Counted from the first letter of the stretch, positions 41,863 to 51,208 are shown. The stretch: 64,000 bases of DNA from Bacillota bacterium (GCA_023409265.1 JAEYHZ010000014.1:310001-374000); one strand, 5' to 3'. The notes: generated by a model not told the origin, from the sequence alone. Program-made: numbers and translations.

Positions 41863-42009
41863 CTATTTTATGTTTTCATTCATTTCTTTTACAGTTTGAT
41901 ATACTCTCCCTCCTGTATCCGATATAATTTCGGAAACAGGTAAGACAGTACCTATAACCAATGCAACACACAATGCAAACATAATAATAGCAATTATAAT
42001 ATTTTTCAT
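41863..42009 (-). CDS. Small pilin-like membrane peptide 1
   Basis: 48 residues: MKNIIIAIIMFALCVALVIG..., then VLPVSEIISDTGGRVYQTVKEMNENIK. One membrane segment and a short charged tail. Start ATG with GAGGTAACTGC upstream. Paralogous to the next two by the pattern K-x-I-I-x-x-I ... A-L-x-I-x-x-x-[IL]-P. Size and context suggest a Flp-like pilin, though the usual Flp 'G-x-x-x-x-E-Y' start is not present. Confidence 0.65.
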   Translation of the reverse strand: MKNIIIAIIMFALCVALVIGTVLPVSEIISDTGGRVYQTVKEMNENIK

Positions 42010-42013
42010 GCAG

Positions 42014-42184
42014 TTACCTCGTCATGGATGAACCTAGAGTACTGATTTCTGTATCAACAGTGTCCATTTGGTTTTCAGCTTTTTCTCCATTTTCCTTTCC
42101 ATGTTCAGCTAAAGGAATTATTACTGCAATTAGAAGTGCCATAGCTATTGCAAACATTGCTATTGATAAAATGATTTTTTTCAT
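42014..42184 (-). CDS. Small pilin-like membrane peptide 2
   Basis: 56 residues: MKKIILSIAMFAIAMALLIA..., then a tail rich in Glu/Lys and ending in ...LGSSMTR. RBS GGAGATTAAGAT before the ATG. Ends four bases before the start of peptide 1, so the three form a tandem cluster. Tail EHGKENGEKAENQMD aligns with EHG of peptide 3. Confidence 0.68.
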   Translation of the reverse strand: MKKIILSIAMFAIAMALLIAVIIPLAEHGKENGEKAENQMDTVDTEISTLGSSMTR

Positions 42185-42285
42185 ATCTTAATCTCCAATC
42201 TCATTAATAAATTTTTGTTTTAGTTGCTCGGGGTATGATTAAATAATATTACATAGTTCAAAACTGTTATTTTAGACTTTATTGT

Positions 42286-42459
42286 TTATTTGCTCCTTAA
42301 AATTTCATCCACCTTTGTTATAACTATTCTGCCCTGTAAAACAGCGTCTCCACCTGTTGCAGCTCCATGTTCAAGCAGAGGGATTATTACTCCGATAACC
42401 AGCGCTAAAGCTATAGCCAGTAAAGTTATTGTAATTATGATTTGCTTTATACCTCCCAC
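42286..42459 (-). CDS. Small pilin-like membrane peptide 3
   Basis: 57 residues from a GTG at 42459; core KQIIITITLLAIALALVIG followed by VIIPLLEHGAATGGDA. The start is uncertain: the strong GGGAGG lies only one base before the ATA that aligns with the Met of peptides 1 and 2. It is the first of the three in transcription order, right after tadC. Confidence 0.55.
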   Translation of the reverse strand: MGGIKQIIITITLLAIALALVIGVIIPLLEHGAATGGDAVLQGRIVITKVDEILRSK

Positions 42460-42520
42460 CCCTTATAAAATATTTAATATTTCTCTAATTACTTGAATCC
42501 TGAAGTCCTTAAAACCTTAT

Positions 42521-43654
42521 TTATATAAACTCAAAAGCTTTATAAATCATATCCAGCATTGGACCAAGCAATAACCTGGCCAACTCGTAGACCAGAGGAA
42601 CAATACTGAGAAATGCAACCAGATCAATAAAATCCACTGTTTCATCAGCAGTCATGATTATAGCTTCATCTCTCTCCATTACTTCTCTCTCCAGTACTTG
42701 AAGAGCAATACCCCTATCGGTCAGACTGTAGATTTCAAGGATATTTGCCATATTAGCAAGACTTTTAATATTTCTGCTCTTTAAAAAGTTAAATGCACGT
42801 ATTTTATCGTATCTGAATAGATGGGAAAATTCCTTGAGGTGCTTGGAATAAATATTTGAGGACTTCTCAAGCTGATATACTATATCAATTGTTTTAATAC
42901 CTTCTACTCTGGCCAGAAGCTCAAAAATATACTCAAGCTTTATCATTTCTCTTTTATAAGTTGAACTCCTGATCAACCACCTTAAAATAAAATAAAATTC
43001 AGGTAGGAAAAGAGTAAGAGATAAAGTAAAAAGGTATTTTAACTTAAACGTACTGACAGCTCTAACCTCCTTATAAATATCAAGGAACCACCGGGTATAC
43101 TCTTCAAGAAGCCGCACATCGGACGTCTTCAGGTGTCCTGAAACCAGTTCTTCAACCATGGCATACTGTTCGGTATAACCGGTCTGTGAAAACGCATCAT
43201 AATCGATATCAGCATCAATTTGTTTATAAAGTTTATATTTGGTATTATTCGACGTAATGTTATTAAGCAGCATGGTCTTTTCAGAATCGTAGGTTTCAAT
43301 TATCATCCTGGTCTTATAATTTATATTGCTGAAAGAAATAGTTATAAGGCAAATTGCACCTAAAATCAGACAAAAGAATTTTAAAAAGTATAATTGTTTC
43401 AGACTTATACCAACTTCACCTAATTCAAGAATTTTTAGGCCAAACCTGTTGATAAATAGCTTTTTGTCTTTAGATATAAACTCCAGAGGAATACTTACAA
43501 CTTTTAAAGCAGTAATACGTTCTATCAAAGACATTATGTTTAATTTTGATTTATCAATATTTTTAATGGAAAACCTGAAGGACTTATAAAGAAGGCCTGT
43601 AATCAGAAGTACTGAACCCAAAATAACCAATAGTTCAAGTAACAATTTGAGCAT
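42521..43654 (-). CDS. TadC-like inner-membrane pilus protein
   Basis: 377 residues with about four membrane segments (1-25, 88-112, 225-250, 340-365). The T2SSF-type fold is weak but placement directly after a TadB-like gene and before pilin-like genes is typical. Middle region (120-205) is a large soluble domain (MLLNNITSNNTKYKLYKQIDADIDY). Forms the platform with TadB. Confidence 0.75.
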   Translation of the reverse strand: MLKLLLELLVILGSVLLITGLLYKSFRFSIKNIDKSKLNIMSLIERITALKVVSIPLEFISKDKKLFINRFGLKILELGEVGISLKQLYFLKFFCLILGAICLITISFSNINYKTRMIIETYDSEKTMLLNNITSNNTKYKLYKQIDADIDYDAFSQTGYTEQYAMVEELVSGHLKTSDVRLLEEYTRWFLDIYKEVRAVSTFKLKYLFTLSLTLFLPEFYFILRWLIRSSTYKREMIKLEYIFELLARVEGIKTIDIVYQLEKSSNIYSKHLKEFSHLFRYDKIRAFNFLKSRNIKSLANMANILEIYSLTDRGIALQVLEREVMERDEAIIMTADETVDFIDLVAFLSIVPLVYELARLLLGPMLDMIYKAFEFI

Positions 43655-43667
43655 TTCCTTTCCTCCC

Positions 43668-44681
43668 TTACATTCTTCTTAAAATTCTTACAGTTAATAA
43701 AGCACCTAATGAGTAAAGAACTACTTTGGCGAAGGACAACGCTGAGTCATAATACAGTCCCGGGTATACTCCTAAAATAATTTTATTAAGCAGTATTATG
43801 GCCGGGAGACTAAAGATACTTGCCGCCACTGTAAAAACCTCATACCATATCAGTCTTTTATTTTTCTTTTTTTCGATATTATTGTATCTGGTAATGGTTC
43901 GATTTAACTTATATAACTGTGCAATTAGCTCCCCTCCATTTTCTCGATAATTCACAAGCAGCAATACAAATATATTGAACCAGGTATCGTTTATTTTTTC
44001 CCTCATCCTGCTTAAACTTTCATTCAGGTCATTGCAATCAGATGCTCTGGAGATAACCCTGCCCAGTGACCTGTCAATGTTTTTACTGCATTCCAGAAGC
44101 GCCGGTTTAATTCTGCTATGTATCATAAAGGAACTTCTGAAACTGTCGATGAGAGCAGGAATTTTAAGCTTAAGATTGTATTTCATATAATCCACGATTA
44201 ATGTAAATATATAATAGGGTACCATCATGCAAAGAATTAGTGTAACAAGCTTGGTGTACCAAATAGTCAGTGCTCCTAATAAGGCAATATAGATGAGAAG
44301 TCCAATTACAGGTATTACCAGTGAAGAAACCATTACAAGTTTTCTTAAAGTATTCTCCTGCAGAGTAAAATAAGATAAGGATTTTTCCAGTTTCAGAGAA
44401 AGTAAATTGAAAGGGAATTTATGGATTAAACAATCTAAAAACCATTGATTCTTTTTAAACCTTGAATTGGCTTGCCTTGTTGTTTTGCCAATTACAGAGT
44501 TTTTATAAATTGATATGTAGATACCTTCCAAAATAAAGAGAGTTCCTATAAGAACCAGAGATAGATATAAACGATTTTGTAAGAAAGCTTCCATAATTTT
44601 AAATAACATATTTATAGATTCGTTTATATGAACAAAAAAGCCCTTTGCATAAGATAGAAAATTATTTATTGTATCTGACAT
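43668..44681 (-). CDS. TadB-like inner-membrane pilus protein
   Basis: 337 residues; type II secretion F (T2SSF) domain at about 180-310 between membrane segments near 35-55, 120-165 and 270-330. It overlaps the tadA-like gene by 16 bases and is followed 13 bases on by the tadC-like gene. Confidence 0.8.
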   Translation of the reverse strand: MSDTINNFLSYAKGFFVHINESINMLFKIMEAFLQNRLYLSLVLIGTLFILEGIYISIYKNSVIGKTTRQANSRFKKNQWFLDCLIHKFPFNLLSLKLEKSLSYFTLQENTLRKLVMVSSLVIPVIGLLIYIALLGALTIWYTKLVTLILCMMVPYYIFTLIVDYMKYNLKLKIPALIDSFRSSFMIHSRIKPALLECSKNIDRSLGRVISRASDCNDLNESLSRMREKINDTWFNIFVLLLVNYRENGGELIAQLYKLNRTITRYNNIEKKKNKRLIWYEVFTVAASIFSLPAIILLNKIILGVYPGLYYDSALSFAKVVLYSLGALLTVRILRRM

Positions 44682-46195
44682 GTTTCCTCCGGCACTGTCT
44701 GGTCCAGCAAAAAGAGTTTATTAAGTTCAGCTACTTCTGAAGCCGTCATTTCATATTCCATACAGGATAAAACCTGCTCCTTTGATAAACCGTTTTTGTT
44801 AGTCCAGTACTTTCCCGTTTCCTTATCGAAGACAAATAAGTCGTTTATCTGAAATGCCATATTTTCTTCGTCTGCAATAACTTCTGAAACCTTATATACA
44901 TACCTTTGCCCGGTTTCTCTATCCAGCTTAATATGAACCACCAAATCCACAGCATCTGCAACATCAAACTGTGCTTCTCTGTAATCTGTGTAATATCCGG
45001 TTTGCATCAAAAGCTGCCTCAAATCGTGAATCATGCGCCTTGTACTTGAAGAATGAAAGGTAAAGAGACTTCCTCTGGCCTGCCTTAGCATAGCTTTTAT
45101 CATTTCAAATGCCTCGTAGGAATTTCTTACCTCTCCGTATATGACTATATCTCTGTTGAGTCTGAAAAATATCTCAGTGATATCTGAGGGTTTGAATTCC
45201 CTGGTGTATTGAAGTTCTACTATGTTTTTTTCCGGATAGTTTGATGAAATATTCAGTTCATGAATATTTTCAGCCAATCCTATACTAATGTCTGAATCCA
45301 GCTGCCTTATAATCAGTTCATCGGCTGCTGTTGTTTTTCCTGAGCCCTGTTCTCCGATAATAGCAACATTTCGTCTTCCTTTACTTGCAAGGAGTTCAAT
45401 AATTCTTGATATCCTGTCCTCCACAAACCTGCTGCGGTATTTAACCAGCTGTGCCTTGGAGGCAAATAGTCTTACATTCACAACATAATACTTGGACAGG
45501 GGCGGTCTCAGTGCAGTCACTCTTGCCCCATTCTTTAACATTGCATTTACCAATGGCGCTCCGGCATTTATTTCTTCCTTTGCAGTAGATGTAAGCCTAT
45601 TCTCAATTACTCTTCTATATGTTTCTTCATTTTTAAATATGAAGTTTGCGTTTGGTATATGCCTTTTTATACCGTTATATTGAATCCATATGTAATCTCT
45701 GCGGGTACAGGCAACTTCATTCAGCACGGGGTCAAATATCAGTTCATCCAGTATTCCATATCCATAGACCTCTTGATATATGATCTGCGTAAGCTTTTGA
45801 AGTTTTATGTCAAACTCATCATGTATACAGATAGAATACTTACTCAGGTATTTGGATATCTCACTGTCTATTGGTTTTGAAGCTCCGTCCTCCTGACTTC
45901 CGGTATATATATTATGATAGTAGTCTATATGATACTCACCAAGAAGCTGGTCGATATTATCTGAGTTAATGATATCAGCTTTCTCTATTAACAAAAAGTA
46001 AATACTGTTTTGTATGAATTCCCTAGCCTGTGTACTTCCATCAATGGCAAGATGCTTTTGAGTCTGTCTCACTTCCTCCAAATAGCCGGCACCTGTTTCA
46101 CGTATTTCCTTAAGGCTTGCAAAACCATTTATTCTTAGCTCCTCTTCAATATAATTCATTAATTCTCTTAAACTCAATTTCTGAAGTATTCTCAT
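44666..46195 (-). CDS. tadA: TadA/CpaF-type secretion ATPase
   Basis: 509 residues. Walker A GEQGSGKTT at about 279-287, the Asp-box ELQYTREFKPSDIT, Walker B 'DIVIYGEVRN' and the His-box ARGSLFTFHSS, all diagnostic of the CpaF family of pilus-assembly motors. GGAGGGAAAAAC precedes its ATG, inside the end of the upstream gene, so the 50-base overlap is real. Powers pilin polymerisation at the membrane platform. Confidence 0.95.
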   Translation of the reverse strand: MRILQKLSLRELMNYIEEELRINGFASLKEIRETGAGYLEEVRQTQKHLAIDGSTQAREFIQNSIYFLLIEKADIINSDNIDQLLGEYHIDYYHNIYTGSQEDGASKPIDSEISKYLSKYSICIHDEFDIKLQKLTQIIYQEVYGYGILDELIFDPVLNEVACTRRDYIWIQYNGIKRHIPNANFIFKNEETYRRVIENRLTSTAKEEINAGAPLVNAMLKNGARVTALRPPLSKYYVVNVRLFASKAQLVKYRSRFVEDRISRIIELLASKGRRNVAIIGEQGSGKTTAADELIIRQLDSDISIGLAENIHELNISSNYPEKNIVELQYTREFKPSDITEIFFRLNRDIVIYGEVRNSYEAFEMIKAMLRQARGSLFTFHSSSTRRMIHDLRQLLMQTGYYTDYREAQFDVADAVDLVVHIKLDRETGQRYVYKVSEVIADEENMAFQINDLFVFDKETGKYWTNKNGLSKEQVLSCMEYEMTASEVAELNKLFLLDQTVPEETCQIQ

Positions 46196-47024
46196 GTTTT
46201 TCCCTCCTTCCTGCTATACCTATCCTTTTGAAAAACCTCTCCAGACCACCGCTTTCCGTTGTATTTGCTGAATCTAATTCCAAATTATCAGAAGGCAGAC
46301 ACAAAGTTTCCAGCAGATGTGCAGATATTTTTTCAATAGATTTATTACAGGCCGTTTCTCTTTGAAGATATAAATGTAAGCTGTCCCGGTTTTTCATCTC
46401 CTGAAGTGTTTCGCAATATTCCAATGTATAAACCTTATTTAGTCCAAATCTGCGTTTTAAATCAGATAGGCGGGGGTAAATATTTCGGTATTTTGATACT
46501 AAATAAATTGTATTCTGATGATATGGAGCTTGCTCTTCTTTTACCAGATGTAACCCCCTAATGCTTTCTATATCCTGAGTATACAGCTTCATTATTGCGT
46601 CAGCAGTCTGAAGAATAAGATTTGTAAGAGCATTTTGAGTACCTGAGACTGTATCAATTATGATCAGATCAAAGTACTTTTTTAATTCCTTAAACAGTTC
46701 CATGTACTTTTCAATATTTCTCCGTGCATACATATCTGTCATTTTATAGCTGCCTAGGAAAGCTATATCGCCATGACCCGGCAGGACCTTTTTGATGATA
46801 TCATCATTAAAGTTTTCAAACAACTTATAGTTAATTATGTCCTCAAGTCCTGTTGCTGAGAACTCTACTCCAAAAAGTCTGTAGAGTGAACTGTATTTTA
46901 AGTTCAGGCAGCAAACCAGCACCTTTAGTTTTTTATTTTCAGACATTCGCTTGGCAAGCATATATGTAACTATTGATTTCCCTGCTTTTTTTGAATCTGA
47001 CCAGACAGCCAGTATTTTACCCAT
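46146..47024 (-). CDS. TadZ/CpaE-like ParA-family ATPase
   Basis: 292 residues from ATG 47024 (AGGAGGACTAAT before it). MinD/ParA fold with a deviant Walker A (WSDSKKAGKSIV, keeping both Lys), then IIIDTVSGTQNAL. Such proteins localise the pilus to a cell pole. No receiver domain in front, so it is the short form. Overlaps tadA by 50 bases. Confidence 0.85.
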   Translation of the reverse strand: MGKILAVWSDSKKAGKSIVTYMLAKRMSENKKLKVLVCCLNLKYSSLYRLFGVEFSATGLEDIINYKLFENFNDDIIKKVLPGHGDIAFLGSYKMTDMYARRNIEKYMELFKELKKYFDLIIIDTVSGTQNALTNLILQTADAIMKLYTQDIESIRGLHLVKEEQAPYHQNTIYLVSKYRNIYPRLSDLKRRFGLNKVYTLEYCETLQEMKNRDSLHLYLQRETACNKSIEKISAHLLETLCLPSDNLELDSANTTESGGLERFFKRIGIAGRREKHENTSEIEFKRINELY

Positions 47025-47160
47025 ATTAGTCCTCCTGAATTGTAAATTTTCTAGATTCATTCACATTTAAGTTAACTTTATCTCCTGTGCGTTGTTCTTG
47101 TAGGTTTACAGCTATTTTTTTATAACTATTTAATATAATTATTAAAATTTTCTTATACCT

Positions 47161-47808
47161 TTATTTCACGGCCAATTGTGTCTCATCACAGTAAAGTTCA
47201 TAAATCAGTTGGCCCTGTGTCCTGGAAGTGTAGATTTTTTTCCTCTCATCATCCTTCAGTACTAACTTCATATAGACAGTTTTAGAATTTATTCCTGTCA
47301 GAGATCCTAAAGAGCTGCCATTTTCATCAAGCATATCCTCAACTTTTATTTCTTTGAGAATAGTTTCCACAGTTGAACTGTTTTCTCTTCTTAACCTGAT
47401 GTCAATATATGAGCCTTTATGTATCAGATTGGCTAACCTTTCCTCCATATTGACAGCAAGAATAATGATTCTTTCATTATCTTTATACCAGTTGCTCTTT
47501 TCAACCAGATCCGAGCCTCTTAAGTAATCACTCCTGCTTATACCTTTAACAGTTTTTTTACCTACAGCATTGCTTAGTTCAGTCAGCATTGAAGCATTTA
47601 CTGCAGATTGCTGAATCAGTCTCGTTCTTATATGTCTCGGTTCGATAATTGTTCCGGGCTCAATATCTGACATTGCTACCACTACAGGGATATATTTCTC
47701 CAGATCCAAAGGATACTTTTTAAAAATATAAGCCAAAACCACCGAATTGATTATTAAAAATATGCCAATACAAATAAATGTTGTTTTTATTATTATTCTC
47801 TTTCCCAT
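47161..47808 (-). CDS. CpaB/RcpC-like SAF-domain pilus protein
   Basis: 215 residues: N-terminal membrane anchor (8-28), then a SAF domain (DIEPGTIIEPRHIRTRL) and a C-terminal beta region (ILAVNMEERLANLIHKGSYIDIRL). This is the CpaB layout; in Gram-positive Tad systems it probably spans the cell wall. 50 bases after the kinase gene. Confidence 0.85.
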   Translation of the reverse strand: MGKRIIIKTTFICIGIFLIINSVVLAYIFKKYPLDLEKYIPVVVAMSDIEPGTIIEPRHIRTRLIQQSAVNASMLTELSNAVGKKTVKGISRSDYLRGSDLVEKSNWYKDNERIIILAVNMEERLANLIHKGSYIDIRLRRENSSTVETILKEIKVEDMLDENGSSLGSLTGINSKTVYMKLVLKDDERKKIYTSRTQGQLIYELYCDETQLAVK

Positions 47809-47857
47809 ATTTAACGCATCCTCCTTACGTCGTCAGAAAAGTTACCGCGCCCAATTC

Positions 47858-49468
47858 CTATACACCAAGTATTTGCCTAAGCCAAGCCTGCTTTTGTATT
47901 TTCTTATGATAAATAGTATGTTTAACAATATCCGAAATGGCATTACCATACTTTTCTGAGAATAGATTGGCTATTCTGAAAGGTTCACCAAAAAAGCTGT
48001 ACATCCACCTGATATATATCCTGTGATCATAGGGAACCTCAAAAATCCGAGAAAATTCAAGTGTCTGAATATGCTCTTCAGTTTTCAGATCAGCATACAG
48101 ACTTTGTATAATTTTGTTGGAACCTAATTCTTCCCTGTAAAATTTATTCATTATTAAAATTGAGCCTGATAAAAGTTCAGATGTTAATGCTTCGGAAGCT
48201 ATCCGTTTCCCAAGCAATGATATGGAATACGGATTCATATCACAGACCAGAAATATTTTGCTTATATATTGACTGATAGAGTTTAAGACCGTCAGGTCTG
48301 TATCAATAAGAATATAGGAGAACCGGTTTTGAAGTCTGGATAGCTCATTACTTAGAATCAAAGGGTTTTGATGGATGTCATTTTTAGAATTAACTTTGGA
48401 GCTAAGGTTAATATAATACAAGTTGGAATTAATCTTTCTTGGTATGCACTCTTCACTATCGTCGGTTTTTACCGGCAGGCTTTTTTCAAGGGTACAGGAA
48501 AAACTTAAATCAACAATACAAGCCCTGGTTGGTCCCCTGGCAATATGCTCTGCTATAGAAGCTGTAATTGTCGATACACCGGCACCTCTTGCTCCGGTAA
48601 AAGCAATTATTCTGGCAAAGGGTAATGTCTCCGGTTCTGTGTTTATATGCAGTGAATCCTTTGGCCTATGCAGACATATGTCCTGCAATTCCCACATCAG
48701 CATTGCTGTACTTTGATACCTTGCTTCGGGATTAATTTCAATGCATTTTCGCAAAATCCTAAACAAACCTTCCGACATACAGTCCTTGAATGTTGCGTCA
48801 CAATAAGCCTTTATGGAAATGAGGGGGTCTATACCTGTTACCAGTTGTATTAATGTTATTCCCAAAGAGTATATGTCAGTTGCTTGACAGATACCCGCAC
48901 CCGTGTATTGTTCAGGGGCTGCATAGCCTTTTGTCCCTATAAAAGTAGTTTCACATTGTACGGGGCTTCCGCGCTCATTTCCGGTTTCACTGTCTCTCAG
49001 AACTGATGAAATACCGAAATCTATAAGCTTTATAAAGCCCTCAGAGGTGATAATAATATTATGGGGTTTCATGTCCCCATAGATTATTGGGTTAGGTTTC
49101 TGTCCATGTAAATAGCTAATAACACTGCATAACTGAATCCCCCAATCTATAACAATTTTCTCTTCAAACCTTCCTTTTCGCTCAAGCTCCTCCTTAAGAC
49201 AAACACCTTCAATGTAATCTTCGATTATGTAAATTTTTTTATCGTCCTCATAAACATCACATATTCTGGGCAGCGCAGGATGGTTCAGCCGTTTCAATAT
49301 CTCGGGTTCTATGTATGCGCTGATTGAGATTGACTGATCCCTGGGAATCTCCTTTATAGCCCAGAAATTGCCCAACCTTATGTTTTCAGCCAGAAAAACC
49401 GCTCCACAGCCACCATGGCCTAAAGATTTTATGTATTTATATTTTTTATTAATAGGATTTTCCTGCAT
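47858..49468 (-). CDS. Ser/Thr protein kinase fused to a ParA-like domain
   Basis: 536 residues from ATG 49468 with GGAGGTTAAC before it; a longer frame to 49585 is open but has no RBS. Residues 13-265: kinase with GHGGCGAVFLA, the Lys of WAIKEIP, YGDMKPHN (Gly instead of the Arg of HRD) and DFGISS. Residues about 285-530: CpaE/MinD-like domain whose P-loop reads GARGAGVST, with Val where the Lys should be, so it may not bind ATP. First gene of the pilus locus. Suggests phosphorylation-linked control of pilus positioning; the fusion itself is certain, the role is inferred. Confidence 0.88.
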   Translation of the reverse strand: MQENPINKKYKYIKSLGHGGCGAVFLAENIRLGNFWAIKEIPRDQSISISAYIEPEILKRLNHPALPRICDVYEDDKKIYIIEDYIEGVCLKEELERKGRFEEKIVIDWGIQLCSVISYLHGQKPNPIIYGDMKPHNIIITSEGFIKLIDFGISSVLRDSETGNERGSPVQCETTFIGTKGYAAPEQYTGAGICQATDIYSLGITLIQLVTGIDPLISIKAYCDATFKDCMSEGLFRILRKCIEINPEARYQSTAMLMWELQDICLHRPKDSLHINTEPETLPFARIIAFTGARGAGVSTITASIAEHIARGPTRACIVDLSFSCTLEKSLPVKTDDSEECIPRKINSNLYYINLSSKVNSKNDIHQNPLILSNELSRLQNRFSYILIDTDLTVLNSISQYISKIFLVCDMNPYSISLLGKRIASEALTSELLSGSILIMNKFYREELGSNKIIQSLYADLKTEEHIQTLEFSRIFEVPYDHRIYIRWMYSFFGEPFRIANLFSEKYGNAISDIVKHTIYHKKIQKQAWLRQILGV

Positions 49469-49946
49469 GTTAACCTCCATGCAAACCAGGGCAAGATTAA
49501 TATTTAAAGAACTGAAACTGATAGAGTGCAGCATTAAAATGAACAGGGTGAATACCTGAAAAGAATTATTACTATTTGTTAGCAATAAGCTATAAAAGTA
49601 AACGAAGGCTGAAAATGAAGTTATTTCTTATTATTGATTAACGTTTGTTAATTAAAGTGATCGCTCGGACTATCCAGCAAAAGCTTTTAATCCAATGAAA
49701 AGGTTATTTAATAAATTTTAGTTAGGTAAATATTGTCTTTGATCTTCAATTGATAAATAAAACCATGAAGGAGGTTGGATAACTTATGAATTGGATTAGA
49801 GAAACCAGGGAATGTAAATGATTTCTAGTAATGTAAATTATAATCCAATATGTCCCATAATGCAACTCTTATTTTTAAAAATTTTATAATATTTCGCCTA
49901 TTTTCATTTATATTTTCTAAACTACATTTTGGCAAGGTAATTCCGA
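49469..49946. other. Intergenic region upstream of the pilus locus
   Basis: 478 bases with the pilus promoter (not clearly assignable) and, on the plus strand, a perfect AAGGAGG followed by an 11-codon ORF (49786-49821). ACTATCCAGC (49669 on) can pair with GTTGGATAACTT, which holds the end of that SD. No other gene seen. Confidence 0.4.
49786..49821 (+). CDS. Eleven-residue mini-ORF with strong RBS
   Basis: AAGGAGGTTGGATAACTT precedes ATG; peptide MNWIRETRECK, stop TGA. Could be a leader peptide, a remnant of a decayed gene, or chance. Confidence 0.25.
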   Translation: MNWIRETRECK

Positions 49947-50837
49947 TTATACTCCATCAAGGTTAAAATCAGGTATATACTGGGTGTCAGCCGATTGTCT
50001 CTCTTGAACATAACCCTCTTCAAGACCCAGCTTATACAGATGGTCTACAACCTTCTCGTACTCTCTTCTGGTAATAGGCCTGTTTATTTCGGCATGCTTT
50101 TCAGCCTTGTAAAAGGGTGTATATTGACTCATTAAAGACACGTATACACTTTTGGGTAAATTATCGCTTATCCAATTGAGCACGTTTATACTCTCTTTTG
50201 TGTGTCCCGGGAGAATCAGATGCCTTATGATCAAACCCTTACGGATTATCCCGGCTTCATCCAGAACGGGACTTCCAACCTGGCGGGACATCTCAAGAAC
50301 AGCTCTTCTGCTTACCTCGGGATAATCCTTTGCTTTAGAATATTGAAGAGAGGTTTCTTCAGAAAAATATTTAATGTCCGGAAGATAAACGTTTACCAAC
50401 CCTTCCATAGTCTTTAAAGTATCAGCGGTTTCGTACCCGTTTGAATTATACACAACAGGAATTTTAAGTTTATCTTCACTCTTAAGTTCAGCGACAGCCT
50501 GTCTGATAGGCTGCGTATAATGAGACGGATTAACAAGGTTAATATTATGTGCACCCTTTTGCTGGAGTTCAATAAATATCTCCTTAAGCCGTTCAATAGT
50601 TATAATTTTCCCAAAGTTGTCCTGGCTGATATGATAATTCTGACAGTAAATACATTTAAGATTGCAGCCGGAGAAAAATATTGTCCCTGAACCATTGGTA
50701 CCACTTATGCATGGCTCCTCCCACATGTGGAGAAAAGCCCTTGCCACCTTGAGTTGTCCGGGGACCCCGCAAAATCCTGTCTTGGTATTTCTATCTATAT
50801 TACAATTTCTAGGGCATTGGTTGCATAGTTCACACAT
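49947..50837 (-). CDS. PflA-like radical SAM protein
   Basis: 296 residues from ATG 50837, whose GGAGGTTAAT is the 3' edge of the structured repeat. Radical SAM motif CNLKCIYC at about residue 60; extra N-terminal cysteines (MCELCNQCPRNC) as in the pyruvate-formate-lyase-activase-like proteins of unknown substrate. In-frame upstream codons would add 'VTAMRLMEVN', repeat-derived, so the later ATG is chosen. Confidence 0.88.
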   Translation of the reverse strand: MCELCNQCPRNCNIDRNTKTGFCGVPGQLKVARAFLHMWEEPCISGTNGSGTIFFSGCNLKCIYCQNYHISQDNFGKIITIERLKEIFIELQQKGAHNINLVNPSHYTQPIRQAVAELKSEDKLKIPVVYNSNGYETADTLKTMEGLVNVYLPDIKYFSEETSLQYSKAKDYPEVSRRAVLEMSRQVGSPVLDEAGIIRKGLIIRHLILPGHTKESINVLNWISDNLPKSVYVSLMSQYTPFYKAEKHAEINRPITRREYEKVVDHLYKLGLEEGYVQERQSADTQYIPDFNLDGV

Positions 50838-50838
50838 A

Positions 50839-51034
50839 TTAACCTCCATGAGCCGCATAGCGGTCACAAAATATTTATGAAAATCCCTCACTCCTAATCC
50901 GCTGTAAGGCGAAGAAAGGAGGTTAATTGGCCATGTGCACTTTCAAAGTATTAACAAAACTTTGAATATTTTGCACGGCCATAAATTCAATGATTGGATT
51001 GAAGACTAACAAAGCGAGGACTTTCAAGTTAATC
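50839..51034 (-). repeat. SD-sequestering structured repeat, single copy
   Basis: Minus orientation, same element as at 23268-23778. TTAACCTCC (50926-50918) pairs with GGAGGTTAA (50847-50839); inner stem GCCTTACAGCGG with CCGCTATGCGGC. The preceding hairpin is GGCC, TGCA and TTCAAAGT pairing with ACTTTGAA, TGCA and GGCC; several pairs differ from the array copies on both sides at once. Part of the unit further 5' (AACTTGAAAGTCC...) is diverged. The rest of 50838-51208 has no gene. Confidence 0.75.
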
Positions 51035-51208
51035 ATTCTTCATTAATGTATATATTTCCAGTTTAATTGGACATTGGCTTCTGTAAAGGCCTTAAACTTT
51101 TCCAAATAAGCAACGTAAGATATATTGTATTTACATTCACAATAAATAAAAATATAATAAAACTTGAGTATTGATTAGTCAATAGCAATAATTTGGAGGT
51201 TTTAACCA

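Noticed and set aside
49460..49500. GGAGGTTAAC before the kinase start as another copy of the SD-sequestering element
   Set aside because: Only the SD and CATGGAGGTTAA are shared; no upstream TTAACCTCC arm or inner stem is present.
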